Origin: Isochrysis galbana
Taxonomy: Eukaryota; Haptophyta; Isochrysidales; Isochrysidaceae
DNA: 64,000 nt
Direction of reading: 5' to 3'
Assembly: GCA_018136815.1 (NCBI GenBank)
Contig: CM030931.1
Span: 9,356,629-9,420,628 of the forward strand
Positions 45,449 through 56,957 of this stretch are shown here, piece by piece (within the stretch, counting starts at the first letter, position 1; every line of letters begins with the position of its first letter). The notes below the pieces were generated by a model that was not told the DNA's origin, made no database searches, and saw only the letters and a program-made list of their open reading frames with translations. Made by a program: the position numbers and the translations under genes.

Positions 45449-46766
45449 TCATGTGTCCTTCTTCGAGAGACTACGTGCTGACGGCTCCCGCGACAGTGCG
45501 AGCCCGGCGTCCCCAAGCCACAGGCCAATGAGCAGCACGACATGGCTCGCTTGCAGCAACGTCGAAGAGCTGGGCGTTGCCGGATAGACATTGTATCCTG
45601 CCTCAATGCCCATCCACACAAGTAGCTTGACGACAACTGGGAGTGGTGTGGACCACAAGAGCACAGGCACGGAATGGAAGTAAAACAAATAGAACTGGTA
45701 GTGGAGTGAACGCGCCGTCACTATACCGATAAAGTTGCAAACGAGTGCTGTGATTGCGGTGCTTCGTGCCACAATGCTGGGCGAGCTAGATAGCGGCGAC
45801 GGCCCGCCAAAAGCTGAGACAAGCAGGCCAACGAGTCCGCCATCATTTCGGCACCATTTACGATGCGCAAAAGCGCCGAGTAGAGCGATGTGCGCGCCGA
45901 GCAGGGCATTGGCAAATCGAGGGTCACCAAATGTGACTGGTGAGAGCATGGCCCAGTTGACTGACCACCGGTGTTCGAAAGTACGCGTGAAATCAAATGC
46001 ACGAGCAAAGTATCCGCTGGCATTTGCACGGAGGAAGGGCGCGGCGAGCAGAGCCTGGAGTGCTAGTGCGGGGATGGCACGGACGATGGCACCAACCCAG
46101 CCGCACTCTTTCAGGGTGACGAGCGCAAGAGCCGGGGCAAACAGCAGTGCATTCATCTTGAGCGAGAGAGCGGCCGAGAAGAACATGGCACCAAGAGCAA
46201 AGCACCTGTGCGAGTAGGCGGCGACGAACGCGTAGAGGCAGAGCATCGCGGGAGCGTCATTGAAGAGGCGTAGGAGATAGAGGGAGTGTACTCGGAACGA
46301 TAGGCACCCAAGGGGCCACGCCCACGTCGGCACACGGCACACGCGGTAGATCTCGAGCACGACGGCTAGGGTCACCAGGTACAGCAGGAGGTAAATGTGC
46401 TGGGCCATCTCAATGTCGCCTCCGCCCGACACGCAGCGGTCCGACTCGGTAACAGCGGTCTGCGGAAGGCGGCAGCAGTCTGGATCTGCGCCCGTGAGGC
46501 GGTGCAGCCCGAGGAAGAGCCACACGAAGCCTGCTGGGTATACGAGCGGCCCAGTGTTAGCGTGGATCACCGTGTAGTCACGCTCGCCATCCGCGACCGC
46601 CTGCACCTCCTGCATATAGGCCTTCCAGTCGATCTCGGTATACCTGATGCGGCGCACAATGACAAGCCCAGCGGCGAGCTCGCCCACCAGCAGCCCCGTC
46701 GCCACGACCGCCGGCGAGAGCAGCGCGCGCAGCTGCGGCTGCGATGAGCGGAAGAGCCGCGCCATC
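45449..46766 (-). CDS. ALG3: Dol-P-Man:Man5GlcNAc2-PP-dolichol alpha-1,3-mannosyltransferase
   Basis: An ER membrane enzyme that adds the first dolichol-phosphate-mannose-derived mannose to the lipid-linked N-glycan precursor (GT58). Single exon of about 438 residues, the usual ALG3 length. Diagnostic motifs are YTEIDWKAYMQEV near residue 42 (luminal acidic residues), NTGPLVYPAGFVW near 70, FNDAPAML, and SLHYQFYLFYFHSVPVLLW near the C-terminus. About ten hydrophobic segments are evident. The C-terminus KKDT is a dilysine ER-retrieval signal, consistent with ER residence. A short insertion (about 15 residues, Cys- and Gly-rich) precedes the conserved DIEMAQHIYLL. The chosen ATG gives the usual short cytosolic N-terminus; the frame is open upstream to 46909 but that stretch is low in complexity. 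Confidence 0.95.
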
Positions 46767-47099
46767 GGGGGCCGTCCCGAAAGCCGGCCCGGCGCGCAAG
46801 CAACTCCTCCCCATCTCTTCCTTTGCTCCCCCCCCCCCCCCTCGGCATTCTTGGCTCGCACTGGTCTACATACGCGTCCACGCCCACCCTGCATCCTGTA
46901 TGAACCCATAAAGTATGCACGAGCCTGAGAGCACAGAAATTCGCTGACCGACTGAACGACTCGAAAGATCTTCGCAATTTTGCAGGTGGGCGTTGAAGGC
47001 TACTTGTGGGGGTGGCAGTCGACCTGTCCTCGCAAGTGCGTCTTGCCTACATCACACTCACACGTCACATCGGCGGCTTCCTCATGGTCATGGTCATAG
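46767..47099. other. Upstream region of ALG3
   Basis: Contains a run of C at about 46829-46842 close to the start codon. No other feature recognised. Confidence 0.4.
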
Positions 47100-47406
47100 G
47101 TGGGTGAGCCGGGGGTAAGTCGAGTAAGGGCATCTGTGTATTTGTATGGTCTCTAGTGTCGCCTTTAGAGACCGCGAGACCGCTTGCGAGGGGTAAGCCG
47201 GAGATAAGTCAAGTAAGGGGTAAGGGTATTTGTGTAGCAGTGTTTGTAGGCTCCTAGTAGGGTTTCTGGTCTCGCTTTAGCCTTTAGCTTTAGAGACCGC
47301 CTGCGAGGGGTAAGCGTAAGCCGTAGGTAAGTAGAAGTACTAAGTACTAAGGGTATTTGTGTATTTGCATGGTCTCTAGTCTCGCCTTTAGAGACCGCCT
47401 GCGAGG
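47100..47406. repeat. Three-unit ~100-bp tandem repeat with GGTCTC palindrome
   Basis: Units near 47100, 47198 and 47303 share gcgaggggtaag, gtaag..gggtatttgtgta, ggtctctagt and cctttagagacc. Within each unit ggtctcta and tttagagacc can pair as a hairpin. Confidence 0.7.
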
Positions 47407-47425
47407 GCGCGCCAACAGCTAGCTA

Positions 47426-47567
47426 CAAGTAGGTGGTAAGAAATACGCACGTTCACTTTAAAGTGTGACTTTCACTTTCACTTAAAAAAAAAGTTCGTTT
47501 TATCCAAACGGTCAAAAAGTTTGAGTTGAATTCGCGTTCGACTATTTTTTCTACCACCGCCTACTTC
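47426..47567. mobile_element. TA-flanked MITE, copy 2 (inverted, internally deleted)
   Basis: The left end caagtaggtggta matches the right end of the 22746 copy. The right part (cggtcaaaaagtttgagttg, cgcgttcgactattttttct, accaccgcctactt) matches its left end in reverse complement. The right terminus has a 2-bp insertion. A TA precedes the left end. Confidence 0.65.
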
Positions 47568-47636
47568 CCCCTTGACCCGCCGCATCGCTCAAATTCACAT
47601 CCGCTACAACACACAGCGCGCATAAAAGCACAGGCC

Positions 47637-48575
47637 ATGCTGCATGCTGCCACTCACGCCCATGCTCCTCCTCGCCGCGCTCGTCCCACCTCCCCACTTC
47701 CTATTCGGAACCTTTTACGGCGAGCAGGCCCTATAGCTCGCCGCCCGGTGAGGAAGCCACACCGAGCTCTTTCCTGCGCACCTGCAGCGACTCGTGCGGG
47801 CCAAAACCGCCCTCGCCAACTCAGGCAACTTTGTCATCCTAGCCCAGGCAGAACACCAACGCAAGGCGATCCCATCGCTCCTCGTCTTCCAACCACCAAC
47901 CAGGCAGCGAACAACAACACATCCTTAAGATCTGTCTTTGGGACCAAAAGCTCTCCGCTTCACAACGCGGGGGGTGCATTGCTCAGGCACAGCTATGGTA
48001 TGCTCGCGTCTTCAACTCCACGTTCGTCCTGACAACGGAAGTGTTATAGGTGCACGAAAACATTGTGCGCGTTTGGTAAGAAAACAATGGGCAACTCCGC
48101 GGGGCGCATCGACAATAGCGGCTTCGCACCCGGAAAGTATGACGTCGACGAACAAGACCCCAAGCATGCAAAGGTGATAGCGGGATGCAAAATGACCATC
48201 TTCTCCGAGGCCGGCTTGAAAGGCGAAAGCGCGACCATCAATAGACCGCCGATGATCAACGATCAGGCGGCGACTCCGTCCTCCAATCAACGAGCCGAGC
48301 CCGCCCATAGCCAAGAAGACGTACGATGGGAAGACGTCGACCTACAGGCCATCGGGGGGACTCACCCAGTGCGCTCCTTGCACATCGAGTGTCATCCGGA
48401 CTCAGCAATGGCTAAACAAAAAGACGCATTAAACTCTGTAATCGCCAAGACATTCGCCACGGGAGTCGCACTCGTTGGGGGCATCGTGCTTGTAGGCATC
48501 GTGCTCGCCATCTGTCTCATTCTTCTCGTGTCGAAATTCCTGTTCAAGCGACCCACCGAAAAGAATCCAAAGTGA
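47637..48575 (+). CDS. Putative single-pass membrane protein (exon structure uncertain)
   Basis: The most reliable part is the last exon, from ATG 48087 (MGNSAG, or earlier by splicing) to 48575. It ends in a long hydrophobic helix (TGVALVGGIVLVGIVLAICL) and a basic tail KFLFKRPTEKNPK, a C-terminal membrane anchor. It also has MTIFSEAGLKGESATI, loosely like a beta/gamma-crystallin strand. Upstream, separate frames read like further exons: MLLLAALVPPPHFLFG (signal-peptide-like), then ALANSGNFVILAQAEHQ, then CLWDQKLSASQRGG...LWYARVFNSTFV. Together these suggest a secreted or type I protein with a beta-rich ectodomain, possibly lectin-like. I could not fix all splice sites, so the join is inference. 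Confidence 0.4.
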
Positions 48576-48699
48576 AAGGTGCCATAGCCGACATCACTAA
48601 AGACGTCGACCGCTTACAGTTTGTGCATCACGTTCATGGGTGTTACAAAGCTGGAGTGGGAGCCGCCCCATCCTTGAAAGTTTAGGTGATCATGTACTT

Positions 48700-48786
48700 T
48701 CGTACTTTAAGGAGGGGGTCGAATTTATACCACATATACGGGGGTAGTTGCTGAAAACACAATCAAACCTCAGGTTGCACCCTCTT
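48700..48786 (+). repeat. Dispersed repeat family E, copy 2
   Basis: ctttaaggagggggtcgaat, ttataccacatatac, then aatcaaacctcaggttgcac; the same order as 23644-23735 in reverse complement. Confidence 0.6.
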
Positions 48787-49603
48787 CGGCGCTGCTCCCA
48801 GTGGGGCTGCGATGGCGGGTAGGTGACTCAAGTAGCAAGTAACCAGCACCTTCAAGAGTTTCCCCCCACCCATAATCACCCGGTATCCATCGCCATAAGT
48901 CACACAGGATACATATTGCTCCATCGCCGTACACCTTTCTCACTCCCACATAAGTGATGGCGCATGGCACGTTGAATTATGCCCGTCACTCCAGCACAGG
49001 CACGCCATCCACGTGTGGGGCACATTCACGTGTGGAAAGAAAGCGCGAACAAGGCAACGTTACGGTCCAAGCGGCACAGTGCATGTGAGGAGCACACGAA
49101 CAATTGCTTCAGACGGGGCACGAGGAGAAGATCAATCGCATGGGTAGCTGTGTTGCTTGCGCTCCCAGAAGGTGCAGTCATGCCCTAGGGAAGATGACAC
49201 GCTGGTGTTGGTAGGACATCTTCGGTGAATCTGTTGTTTGCGTCCCGTTTCGGTAATACGCTGCCGCAGCACCAGTGCAACTACCTGTAGTTGTGTCTCG
49301 AACGACTATTGGACACGCGAAAGGCCGCATTAAGGCAATCATGTTGTGTTGCACTCCGAGAGTGCGCAGAAAGGGGTGCGTGGCTCACTGTCAGTCAAGA
49401 TCCCGTAATGGCCCCCCGGCAACAATACGCAGCTTTTGGGCAAGAGACATGCGGGCGTCACGTGACGCCTCGAGGGTGACTTTTATAGATGCGAGGAAAC
49501 CGAGTCTCGACACAAGAACGGAGCGCGGCCAAAGGGGATCATGGCATGGACGCAAGATGCCCGGCAATTGAATTATCCAAAATGGGAGCGCGGTGGCGAA
49601 TGC
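48787..49603. other. No recognisable gene; 3' flank of the MAP2K gene
   Basis: Short open frames only. No repeat shared with other parts of the window was noticed. Confidence 0.4.
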
Positions 49604-50954
49604 TCAAATCTCGGAGGAGTCTGGCAAGGCACCGCCCCCCGGCGGAGCACCACCCAGCATGATTCCGCTACCCCCTGGCAACGCACCGCCGCCAGCTGCA
49701 ACCATCCTAAACCAAGCAGCGAGGTCGCACGGCTGCGACATCATGCGCAGCATGAAGGTCGATCGCGCCACCTGATAGCAGTCAGGTCGTTCGGCAGGCT
49801 CCTTTGCGACAAGTCCATCGAGGAGCTGCCACAAGTCTAAGGACAGGCCTTGTTTGACTACAGGGTTCTCAGTAGGTGGCGGACCGTTGACAACAGTGTT
49901 GACCAAGTCGAAGTGGGAAGTGAATTCGGGGTATGGGAAGTGTCCCAGAATGCCCTACAGAGATTGGTTCAGGACAATGGGTCATCGCAGCGTGCATGCG
50001 ACGGCATGGCCAATCGGAAGGGGGTGCGGCGTCAGAGTCCAATTGTCAAGCCGAATGGTGCAAGCATTGGCGCTAGCACCTCTAACGGTTGTGGCATGCA
50101 GCGTGCAGAGTCGCCACGGCAGAGATCTGACTACAACCGCGCACCAGCCGGCGTATCCTCTCCGGGTGCAGCGCGCGCTTTCGCGTCACTATGCGCGGGG
50201 ACCCGACGGCACGTCCGGCCGGAAGCTCGCACAAGCCACATTGTGCAGAGGGGAGAGTGAGTCGAAGGGCGCACCTCAAGAGCAATGAGGCCGACCGACC
50301 AAATGTCAGAGGGGAACCCGTAAATCGCTCCGTCCATGAGACGCTCTGGCGCCATGTAGGCGGCAGTGCCGCAGTAGGTTTGCGCCATTGCGCACGTGGC
50401 ATCGAGCTGGCGTGAGATCCCAAAGTCGGAGAGCTTGACGAAGCCAGCTGAGTTCAACAGCACATTTGCTGGTTTCAAGTCGCGATGTACTGCGCGCTTC
50501 TCCTTGTGAAGGTACGTAAGTCCCTGCACAATTTGGAAGAGGATCGCCGCGAGCACGTGCTCCGACATCATATGCTCCGCACCGGGCCGGCGCAGCGCCT
50601 GGTAGAGCCCCTCGAGCGAGCCCATATCGCAATACTCCAGTACGAGGTGAAGGGAACCCTCATGGTGGAAAGCATCGTAAAACTGGACCAAGTGGTCTGA
50701 CCTCGCCTGGAAGACGGTGCGCACTTCATTGAGCACCATCTTGCGCATCGACACATCCTGCTCCACGTTGGACTGAATCACCTTCACCGCCACCAGCTTC
50801 CCCGTGGGCTTATGCAACGCCAAGTAGACCTATGGTATGAGCACGACCGTTGCGTGAATGGACATAGCGTGTGCGGACGGGGATGGGGAGGCACGCCACG
50901 GAAGGTTAACAGATAGGCCCAAGGAATGCCAGCCACTCGCACTGCAGCAGGCGG

Positions 50955-51028
<74 letters not shown>

Positions 51029-51034
51029 CACACA

Positions 51035-51070
<36 letters not shown>

Positions 51071-51478
51071 TGCATGCACGCACGCAACCACACACGCACA
51101 CACACACAAGCACACGTACACACACGCACACGCACACACACGCACGCACGCACACACACTGCTCAACCGTCCTGCCCAGCCCCTCTTCCCCCCCTCCTTT
51201 CTCTTCTCCCTCCCATCCCCCCTCCGCTGCCCCGGCTGGCCTCGCGCGGCGGGCGGGCGCACCTTGGACGACATGCCCCTTCCCAACTGCCTCGACATCT
51301 CCAGATCGTTGAGCCTCAGGTTGGAGACCTCTCCCACCTGAATGGGCGACTGTGTGATTCCATTGCGCCCTATCACAAAGTTGTCGAGGGCGAGGGAGCC
51401 CGTGTCGGACATGAGCGAGGAGTTCTGACGCTCGATAGACATGGAGAGCGGCCGTAGGTTCGGCTTCTTCAGCGGCAT
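49604..51478 (-). CDS. MAP kinase kinase (MAP2K/MEK), 3 exons
   Basis: A dual-specificity kinase that phosphorylates a MAPK activation loop. Exons are 51478-51263, 50829-50275 and 49954-49604, all GT-AG, phase 0, giving 373 residues. Motifs: Gly loop LGRGMSSKVY (65-74, across intron 1), VAVK with Lys88, alpha-C Glu107, HRDLKPAN (187-194), DFG (207-209), and activation segment DATCAMAQTYCGT with Ser/Thr spacing like plant and protist MEKs, then YMAPERL. The third exon carries FPYPEF and the C-lobe segment LVAKEPAERPD. The N-terminus MPLKKPNLRPLSM fits a MAPK docking (D) site, basic residues then a hydrophobic-x-hydrophobic pair. Intron 1 holds a long CA microsatellite and the upstream region a CT microsatellite. 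The C-terminal Gly/Pro-rich tail is unusual. Confidence 0.93.
50954..51170. repeat. (CA)n/(CACG)n microsatellite in MAP2K intron 1
   Basis: About 200 bp of nearly pure CA and CACG units. Lies wholly within the intron 50830-51262. Confidence 0.95.
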
Positions 51479-51539
51479 CGCGGCCCGAGCACGTAGAGGC
51501 AACAGAGAAGACCGTGCGCTCCCACCCTCTCGCCACAGC

Positions 51540-51945
51540 CAGCCTCTCGCTCGCTCGCTCGCTCGCGCTCTCTCTCCCTCTGCTCGCTCCCTCTCTCCCT
51601 CTCTCTGCTCCCTCTCTCTCCCCTCCTCTCCTCTCTCCTCTCTCCTCTCCTCTCTCCTCTCCTCTCCTCTCTCCTCTCTCTCCTCTCTCTTCTCTCTCTC
51701 CTCTCTCTCCTCTCTCTCCTCTCTCTCCTCTCTCTCCTCTCTCTCCTCTCTCTCCTCTCTCTCCTCTCTCTCCTCCCTCTCCTCTCTCTCCTCCCCTCTC
51801 CTCTCTCTCCTCCCCTCTCCTCTCTCCTCCCCTCTCCTCTCTCCTCCCCTCTCCTCTCTCTCCTCCCCCCTCGTCTCCTCTCCTCTCTCTCTTCCTACCC
51901 CCTCCTCTCCTCTCTCTCTGCTACGCCCCCTCGCGCCCCCTTCCC
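51540..51945. repeat. (CT)n/(CTCCT)n microsatellite
   Basis: About 400 bp of CT-rich microrepeats upstream of the MAP2K start; GA-rich on the gene's sense strand. Long Ser/Leu/Pro frames here are artefacts. Confidence 0.95.
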
Positions 51946-52578
51946 CCCTCCCCCCTCCCCCTCTCCGCTCGGTCCCCGTTTCCTTCTCTCCTTCCCTCTC
52001 TCACAACCCCTGCCTGCGCGCCGCTCGCTCCCCCCCCCCCCTCCAACCTCGCGGCCCCCCCCCCCCTCCCCCCATCTTCTTTCAAGCTTCTTTGGCATAC
52101 TTTATGCCATGTGAGGGCGGGAGGGGGGGGGGGAATGCAAGGCGCTGCTGCGGACAGAGGAGAGAGGGAGGAAGGTCTTGCTTCCACTCTGTACGTTAGA
52201 CTCAGGCGAGATCTCTCCCGGGCGCTCGGCTTTTCTCGCCTCTCCGCCCACTCTCTCATAAGTGAAGGACCTACTACTCGTACTACTGTAGTACCAGAGA
52301 GCCGCTTCTTCTCCTTCTTCCCTCCCCCACAGACCCCATGGGAGACGGAAGAAGAGAGAATGAGCTAGGAGAAGAGAGACGGGAGCAAGGAGCTGTAACG
52401 TTCACCAACTCGCGCAGACTCCTCTCTTACTCGATAAGAGAAGTCCCATAGAGGAACAACTCGTTGTCCCTCGTCGGTTTCACTGCCAATGCGCCCTCGT
52501 CCCCTCCGTTGTATGTACTTTCCTTCTCTACTTTCGCTTTACGGACTGTTTCTGAGCACGCCCCGCCCGTCTTCCCGG

Positions 52579-52755
52579 AGGGGGGGGGGAAGGGGGGAAG
52601 GGGGGGGGAGGGGGGAAGGGGGAAGGGGAGGGGAAGGGGGCGGGGGGAAGGGGGGGGAGGGGGGGGGGAGGGGAAGGGGGGGGGAAGGGGGGAAGGGGAG
52701 GGGAAGGGGGCGGGGGGAAGAGGGGGGGGGGGGGGGGGAAGGGGGGGGGGGGGAC
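52579..52755. repeat. Poly-G rich tract
   Basis: Runs of G broken by AA, C or A. Lies upstream of the galactosyltransferase gene. Confidence 0.95.
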
Positions 52756-52884
52756 CTGGACGGCCCGCCGTTCCTCCCAGCTCTCAGCACCAGCAAGGTT
52801 GTTGAAGTTGTCTAAGTTCTATCCAGGGGACGCGCTTGTAGAAAGTAGACGGCCCGAGCAGTGAGCAGTGTGCCCGTGTGCCCT

Positions 52885-52968
52885 AGAGTAGAGTAAACTA
52901 GAGTGGAGTAGAGTAGAGTAGAGTAGAGTAGAGTAGAGTAGAGTAGAGTAGAGTAGAGTAGAGTAGGG
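52885..52968. repeat. (GAGTA)n pentanucleotide repeat
   Basis: About 16 GAGTA units ending some 50 bp before the galactosyltransferase start codon, probably in the 5' UTR or promoter. Confidence 0.95.
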
Positions 52969-53021
52969 GAGAGAGACTTTTGCAATGGGAGCAGAGAGAG
53001 TCGAGGGGCGCCGTGTGAACG

Positions 53022-53993
53022 ATGGCGGCGGCTCTGTGGCCGTCGGTGGCTGCCGGTTTCAAGATGCTGGACAACGGGTGCTCATGGTACGAGACGAACA
53101 GGCTGGGTGGGTGCGTGCGGCTCGAGACGCCACGCCCAGAGTGCCTGCGCTCGGCGGAGCGTGCTGCGCACCGCAGGGGCGGTGGGGAAGCAGTCGACCG
53201 GCCGCACGCACTCGCAATCATCATGCCGTACCGTGGCACCGGTGGTGTGAGCGATCTTCAGGGCCTGTGCGCCAACCTGCCCGCGCACCTGGAGAGCCAG
53301 CACATCCGCCACCGCCTCTACCTCGTCCGACAGGTCGACGACCTGCCCTTCAACCGCGGCGCGCTCGTGAACGCGGCAGTGCGGCTGCTCACGCACGGCC
53401 AGCCAGGCGAGGCTCAAGCGGCTGCCCACCGCTTCGAGTTCGACTACCTGGCTGTGCACGACATCGATCGGTTTCCCGTCGGAGCGAGCGGCTCGCAATC
53501 GATTCGTGCCGCAGCATGCAGCAACGCCTCATCAGAATACTACAGGTTTCCCCATCCTCGGCCTCGCGTGCTGCATCCACTCAGCTTTGCTGGCGGTGTA
53601 CTCGTAGTGCAATTGTCGCAGTACGAGGCCGTCAATGGCTTCTCAAACGAATACTGGGGCTGGGGTGAGGAGGATAACGACCTGTTTTTACGGTTGCGAT
53701 GGTGCGGATGGGCTCCGCAGCACGGGCAAGAGCTAGAGAGCTGCATGGAGCACCGTGACTGCGTAATGTGCAAAAGACAAAAGCAGACACTCGACCCTGA
53801 GCGGCTGCGGGAGCACGAGCGCCGGGCGAAAGGTCAACTCGAGCGGCCAGATCAGCACCTCAGGCCGAACTTTGATGGCATCTTCACAGTAAACTATAGC
53901 CTCGTGGGAAGGAGCAGGAAGCGATGTGGCGAGCATGGCGTGAACATATTGAGCGTAGAGTTACACGGCAGTGCGCAGGCCACTGAGGTGTGA
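53022..53993 (+). CDS. Beta-1,4-galactosyltransferase family protein (GT7)
   Basis: A predicted UDP-sugar-dependent glycosyltransferase of the B4GALT family, acting in Golgi-type glycan synthesis. Single exon, 323 residues. Motifs in family order: IIMPYRG (about residue 67), PFNRGALVNAAVRLL, FDYLAVHDIDRFP (the DxD-like metal site, about 147), GGVLVVQLSQYEAVNGFSNE with YWGWGEEDNDLFLRL (about 190-225, the GWGGEDDD-type acceptor/catalytic motif). The start has an in-frame TGA two codons upstream. No N-terminal membrane anchor is visible, which is unusual for a Golgi enzyme; an upstream exon could supply it. Which member (B4GALT7-like or another) cannot be decided by eye. Confidence 0.88.
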   Translation: MAAALWPSVAAGFKMLDNGCSWYETNRLGGCVRLETPRPECLRSAERAAHRRGGGEAVDRPHALAIIMPYRGTGGVSDLQGLCANLPAHLESQHIRHRLYLVRQVDDLPFNRGALVNAAVRLLTHGQPGEAQAAAHRFEFDYLAVHDIDRFPVGASGSQSIRAAACSNASSEYYRFPHPRPRVLHPLSFAGGVLVVQLSQYEAVNGFSNEYWGWGEEDNDLFLRLRWCGWAPQHGQELESCMEHRDCVMCKRQKQTLDPERLREHERRAKGQLERPDQHLRPNFDGIFTVNYSLVGRSRKRCGEHGVNILSVELHGSAQATEV

Positions 53994-54124
53994 AGAAACC
54001 GCAGGTCTCTGATGACATGGGAGCTTGAGGAGAAAACACACATTGGCCGCAGTAGGACGTGTGGCATGCTCGTAATCAATGGCGGCCTACACTGCATGCG
54101 ATAGATACGCAACATAAAAAAAAT

Positions 54125-54310
54125 CTTCTTAAAAAAACCCGCTACGTGTGCGGCGTGAGACAGGCTAGTGTACCTCCCTGCTACCCAACCTTAACCCCTA
54201 ACAACCCCCTCCCCCTTTCCCAGTTCGGAGAAGCTGGTTCCGGGGAGGCCGCGCGCGCTGCTTCGGCCAGGAGTTGGAGAGAAGGGGGCGGGAGACTGTG
54301 GCTCTTCCTT
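54125..54310. repeat. Dispersed repeat family C, copy 2
   Basis: cgctacgtgtgcggcgtgag, a pyrimidine-rich middle and ggggaggccgcgcgcgctgc match 23440-23640. Confidence 0.6.
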
Positions 54311-54561
54311 TGATTTCGGTGTTAGCTCTGGTTATTCTCCCTTAAGTACTTTAGGCTCCTTCGTTAATAACTGCTGTGATTTCTACCCCGAGAGTTAGCT
54401 ACTTTAGGTGATGTGTCGTAGGTCCAGCCCCCTTGCCGCTTGCAGGAGGTCCTCCGACGTTCCTATGTTGAAATCCTTGTCCACCGTGTACAGCGGGCTT
54501 ATCATTTTCTTAATGTGTTTGTTGCTCGGGGCGTGTAACCCCATATTCTCCCGTTGTTTTT

Positions 54562-54762
54562 TTAGCCTCTGAAAGAAGCCGACTTTCGCCGTGACGAATT
54601 GGGATGGCCCTTAGGGCCTGAGGGCAATGAGGAAGGTGGCAAGCCGGCGGCAGGCGCGGCTGAGGAGACGGCTTCGGAGACGATGACGGGCTGAAGCCCG
54701 TCAGCAGAGGAAGGCGGGCAGGCGGGCTTGAGCGAGGGCGAGGACGGCGGCGAGAACGACAT
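54562..54762 (-). pseudogene. Ty3/gypsy-type Gag N-terminal fragment (family F)
   Basis: The frame from ATG 54762 begins MSFSPPSSPSLKPACPPSSA and ends SLPSGPKGHPNSS. The same leader is seen at 43385-43645 and, in part, at 11066-11185. It stops after about 65 residues; the rest of the element is missing downstream. Confidence 0.5.
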
Positions 54763-56272
54763 GGAACGAGCGGCGAGGGGCGAGGGCGAGTGAGAGGAGG
54801 GCTGTGATGGCAGGGGCTGGCGAGGCGAGGCGAGTTTGTTGGGTACGAGTGTTACGAGAGCGAGAGCGACGAGAGCGAGAGCGACGGATGACGACTGACG
54901 ACAGGACGACGGACAAAGACACCCAGGAAAACACCCCGACTCTCGCCCCACGACTTTCTCACATAACTCGACTGAAATCAAACCCAAACACTCCGATCAG
55001 ACAACGACGGACGACGATCAAAGGGCGATCTGTCGACGATCTTGTCTGGAACGGGAATCGCACCATAACGGAATCGAGGGGCAATCTTGCTACGCAGGAT
55101 TCCAAGAGACTTACCGAATAAGACGAGAGAAGTGCGATATGCTTAAGGGGGAGGTACGAAGAGATCGCAAATTAAACCTGATTGCCCCCAGAAGCAGATA
55201 AAGAAACGCAGGGGAGATAGCAAATTAAACCTATTTGCGAGGCGCCCGGGAGGAAGAAAGGTGGGGAAACTTCCCTTCTCTTTCGAGAGAAAGAGAGAGA
55301 GCGCTCCACAACCCTAGATCCTAGGCGTACACGCGAAGTTTTTGACCGAGAACGAGAGAAAGCAGAGAATTATAACGATAAATACCGAATGACGAAGAGA
55401 AGCCTAACGAGTGTCGATTCGCGAATGCGACACCCCCCTGCTAGGATCGAGCGTCCCGCGAGGAAAGAAGAGAGCCTAACGGACATCGGAGAGCTCCAAA
55501 CAAGCCGCGAGAAAGGCGGAAGAGCAATACCTAACGAGACCGAATGACGAAGAACGAATGAGAATGAAACAATAAATTCGAATGGAAAGCCACGCGCCAA
55601 ACGCGTCGAACCCAGACGGAAGACATGACGAGTGACGTGAAGAGTGACGACCGAGAAGATACGAATCACCGAGAATCGATAAGAACGCGGAACGACGAGG
55701 ATCGAGAATCGAGAACGAGAAACGAAGGACGATAAGAACGCGGAACGACGAGAATCGAGAATCGAGAATCGAAGAACGAACGACGAACGACGAACGACGA
55801 ACTATAAGAATAGTGTGCGACGATCGAAGAGACAAGGGGTACCACACCCGTCCGGACGATAAGGTTTAGAATCGGCGGCCGGCGCGGCAGACCGCAGGAC
55901 TCAACGCTGCAACCCATCCTCTTCTCTCTTTTACGAGAGTTTTACCTGGATGTTTGGGCGGTGTGGCGGCACCCAAGTTACAACGCGGCGTCCCCTGTGC
56001 TCCAAGATATCAAAAGTCGAGCGACCAACGGCGAAAGGCGGCGAGATAGTACGATAGCATCGAGTACGTCACGCGCGAGCTAAACGACGAGGTACGGGGG
56101 TCTCCTGACAGAGCGCAGCGAAAGGGGAGGGAGATCCATCCTCCGTGGTCGAAAGGGGGGGCGAGCCATACCTCTCTTCCCGCGGGGGGAACTATTCGGC
56201 GGCCGCGGGGGGAAAATTCGGCGACCGCGGGGGGGAACTGGAAAAGAATTCCCATACGTTCCCGTACCGCGA
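54763..56272. other. Decayed retroelement sequence with microrepeats
   Basis: Contains degenerate gaacgacgag / gaatcgaga microrepeats (55670-55800). Paired tracts occur at 55160-55240 (gcaaattaaacct twice), compatible with LTR remnants. No intact gene. Confidence 0.45.
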
Positions 56273-56866
56273 TCAAACGTAAACGACGGCGTTGATAGAT
56301 ATCGGAGGGGCGTGACAGTCGCGACTGTCAGAAGAACGCAGAGGGTGTATCGAGCAGAGAGACGAGGGTGCGATCCGATGGCGACAGGCGTGCGAGAGCC
56401 TCGGAGCGACAGCGAACGAAGGTAGGCGAGGGCGGTGGGTACAGAACGCCGTGATGGGTTTGTCCTCCTCCTTGATAGGCAGACACCAGAAACCGGAGGC
56501 GAGATCGAGCAAGCAGAGAAACAAAGAATCTCGAGAGCCTTGGCCTCGAGATAAACGATCGATCGCTTCGACGGTGAGCGGTAGAGGGCTGTCCGAGATA
56601 CGAAGCTTCGAGTTCGTGTCCCGATAGTCGACGCAGAAGCGAACGGATCCATCTTTCTTACCGACGAGAACAACCCGCGAAGCCCATGGCGAATTGGACT
56701 TACGAATGATGCCCGCCGCCTCCATCTCAGCGACGTGCTTGTCGACGATGGCGCGGCCCTCGTCACCCATCTTGGACGGAGCGTGTCGGTGGGCTGTAGC
56801 GCCGGGGAGGAGAGGCAGCTCGACCTCCTCCCCTCCCACCGCCCCCCGACGCCGGGAACTGTCCAC
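56273..56866 (-). pseudogene. Ty3/gypsy reverse transcriptase fragment
   Basis: Encodes VDKHVAEMEAAGIIRKSNSP, then PWASRVVLVGKKDGSVRFCV, DYRDTNSK and LLDLASGFWCLPIKEEDK. This is the N-terminal (fingers) part of a Ty3/gypsy RT including the DLASGFW motif. The frame then shifts before the YxDD box. On the 5' side it begins in low-complexity sequence. A truncated fragment. Confidence 0.85.
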
Positions 56867-56957
56867 CCCCCCCCACCTGCGCCCTGCGCCTTCCCCCCCC
56901 CGACGCCGACGCGCTCATGGGTAAGCGCGGACCGCCATCGAAGCGCAAGGCGCGAAA

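Noticed and set aside
47100-47406. CRISPR-like array
   Set aside because: Units are contiguous tandem repeats of ~100 bp without constant repeats and variable spacers, and the genome is eukaryotic.
50830-51160. Cys/Val-rich frames through the CA repeat
   Set aside because: Microsatellite translation; the region is MAP2K intron 1.
51514-52368. 284-residue Ser/Leu/Pro-rich frame
   Set aside because: Produced by the CT microsatellite.
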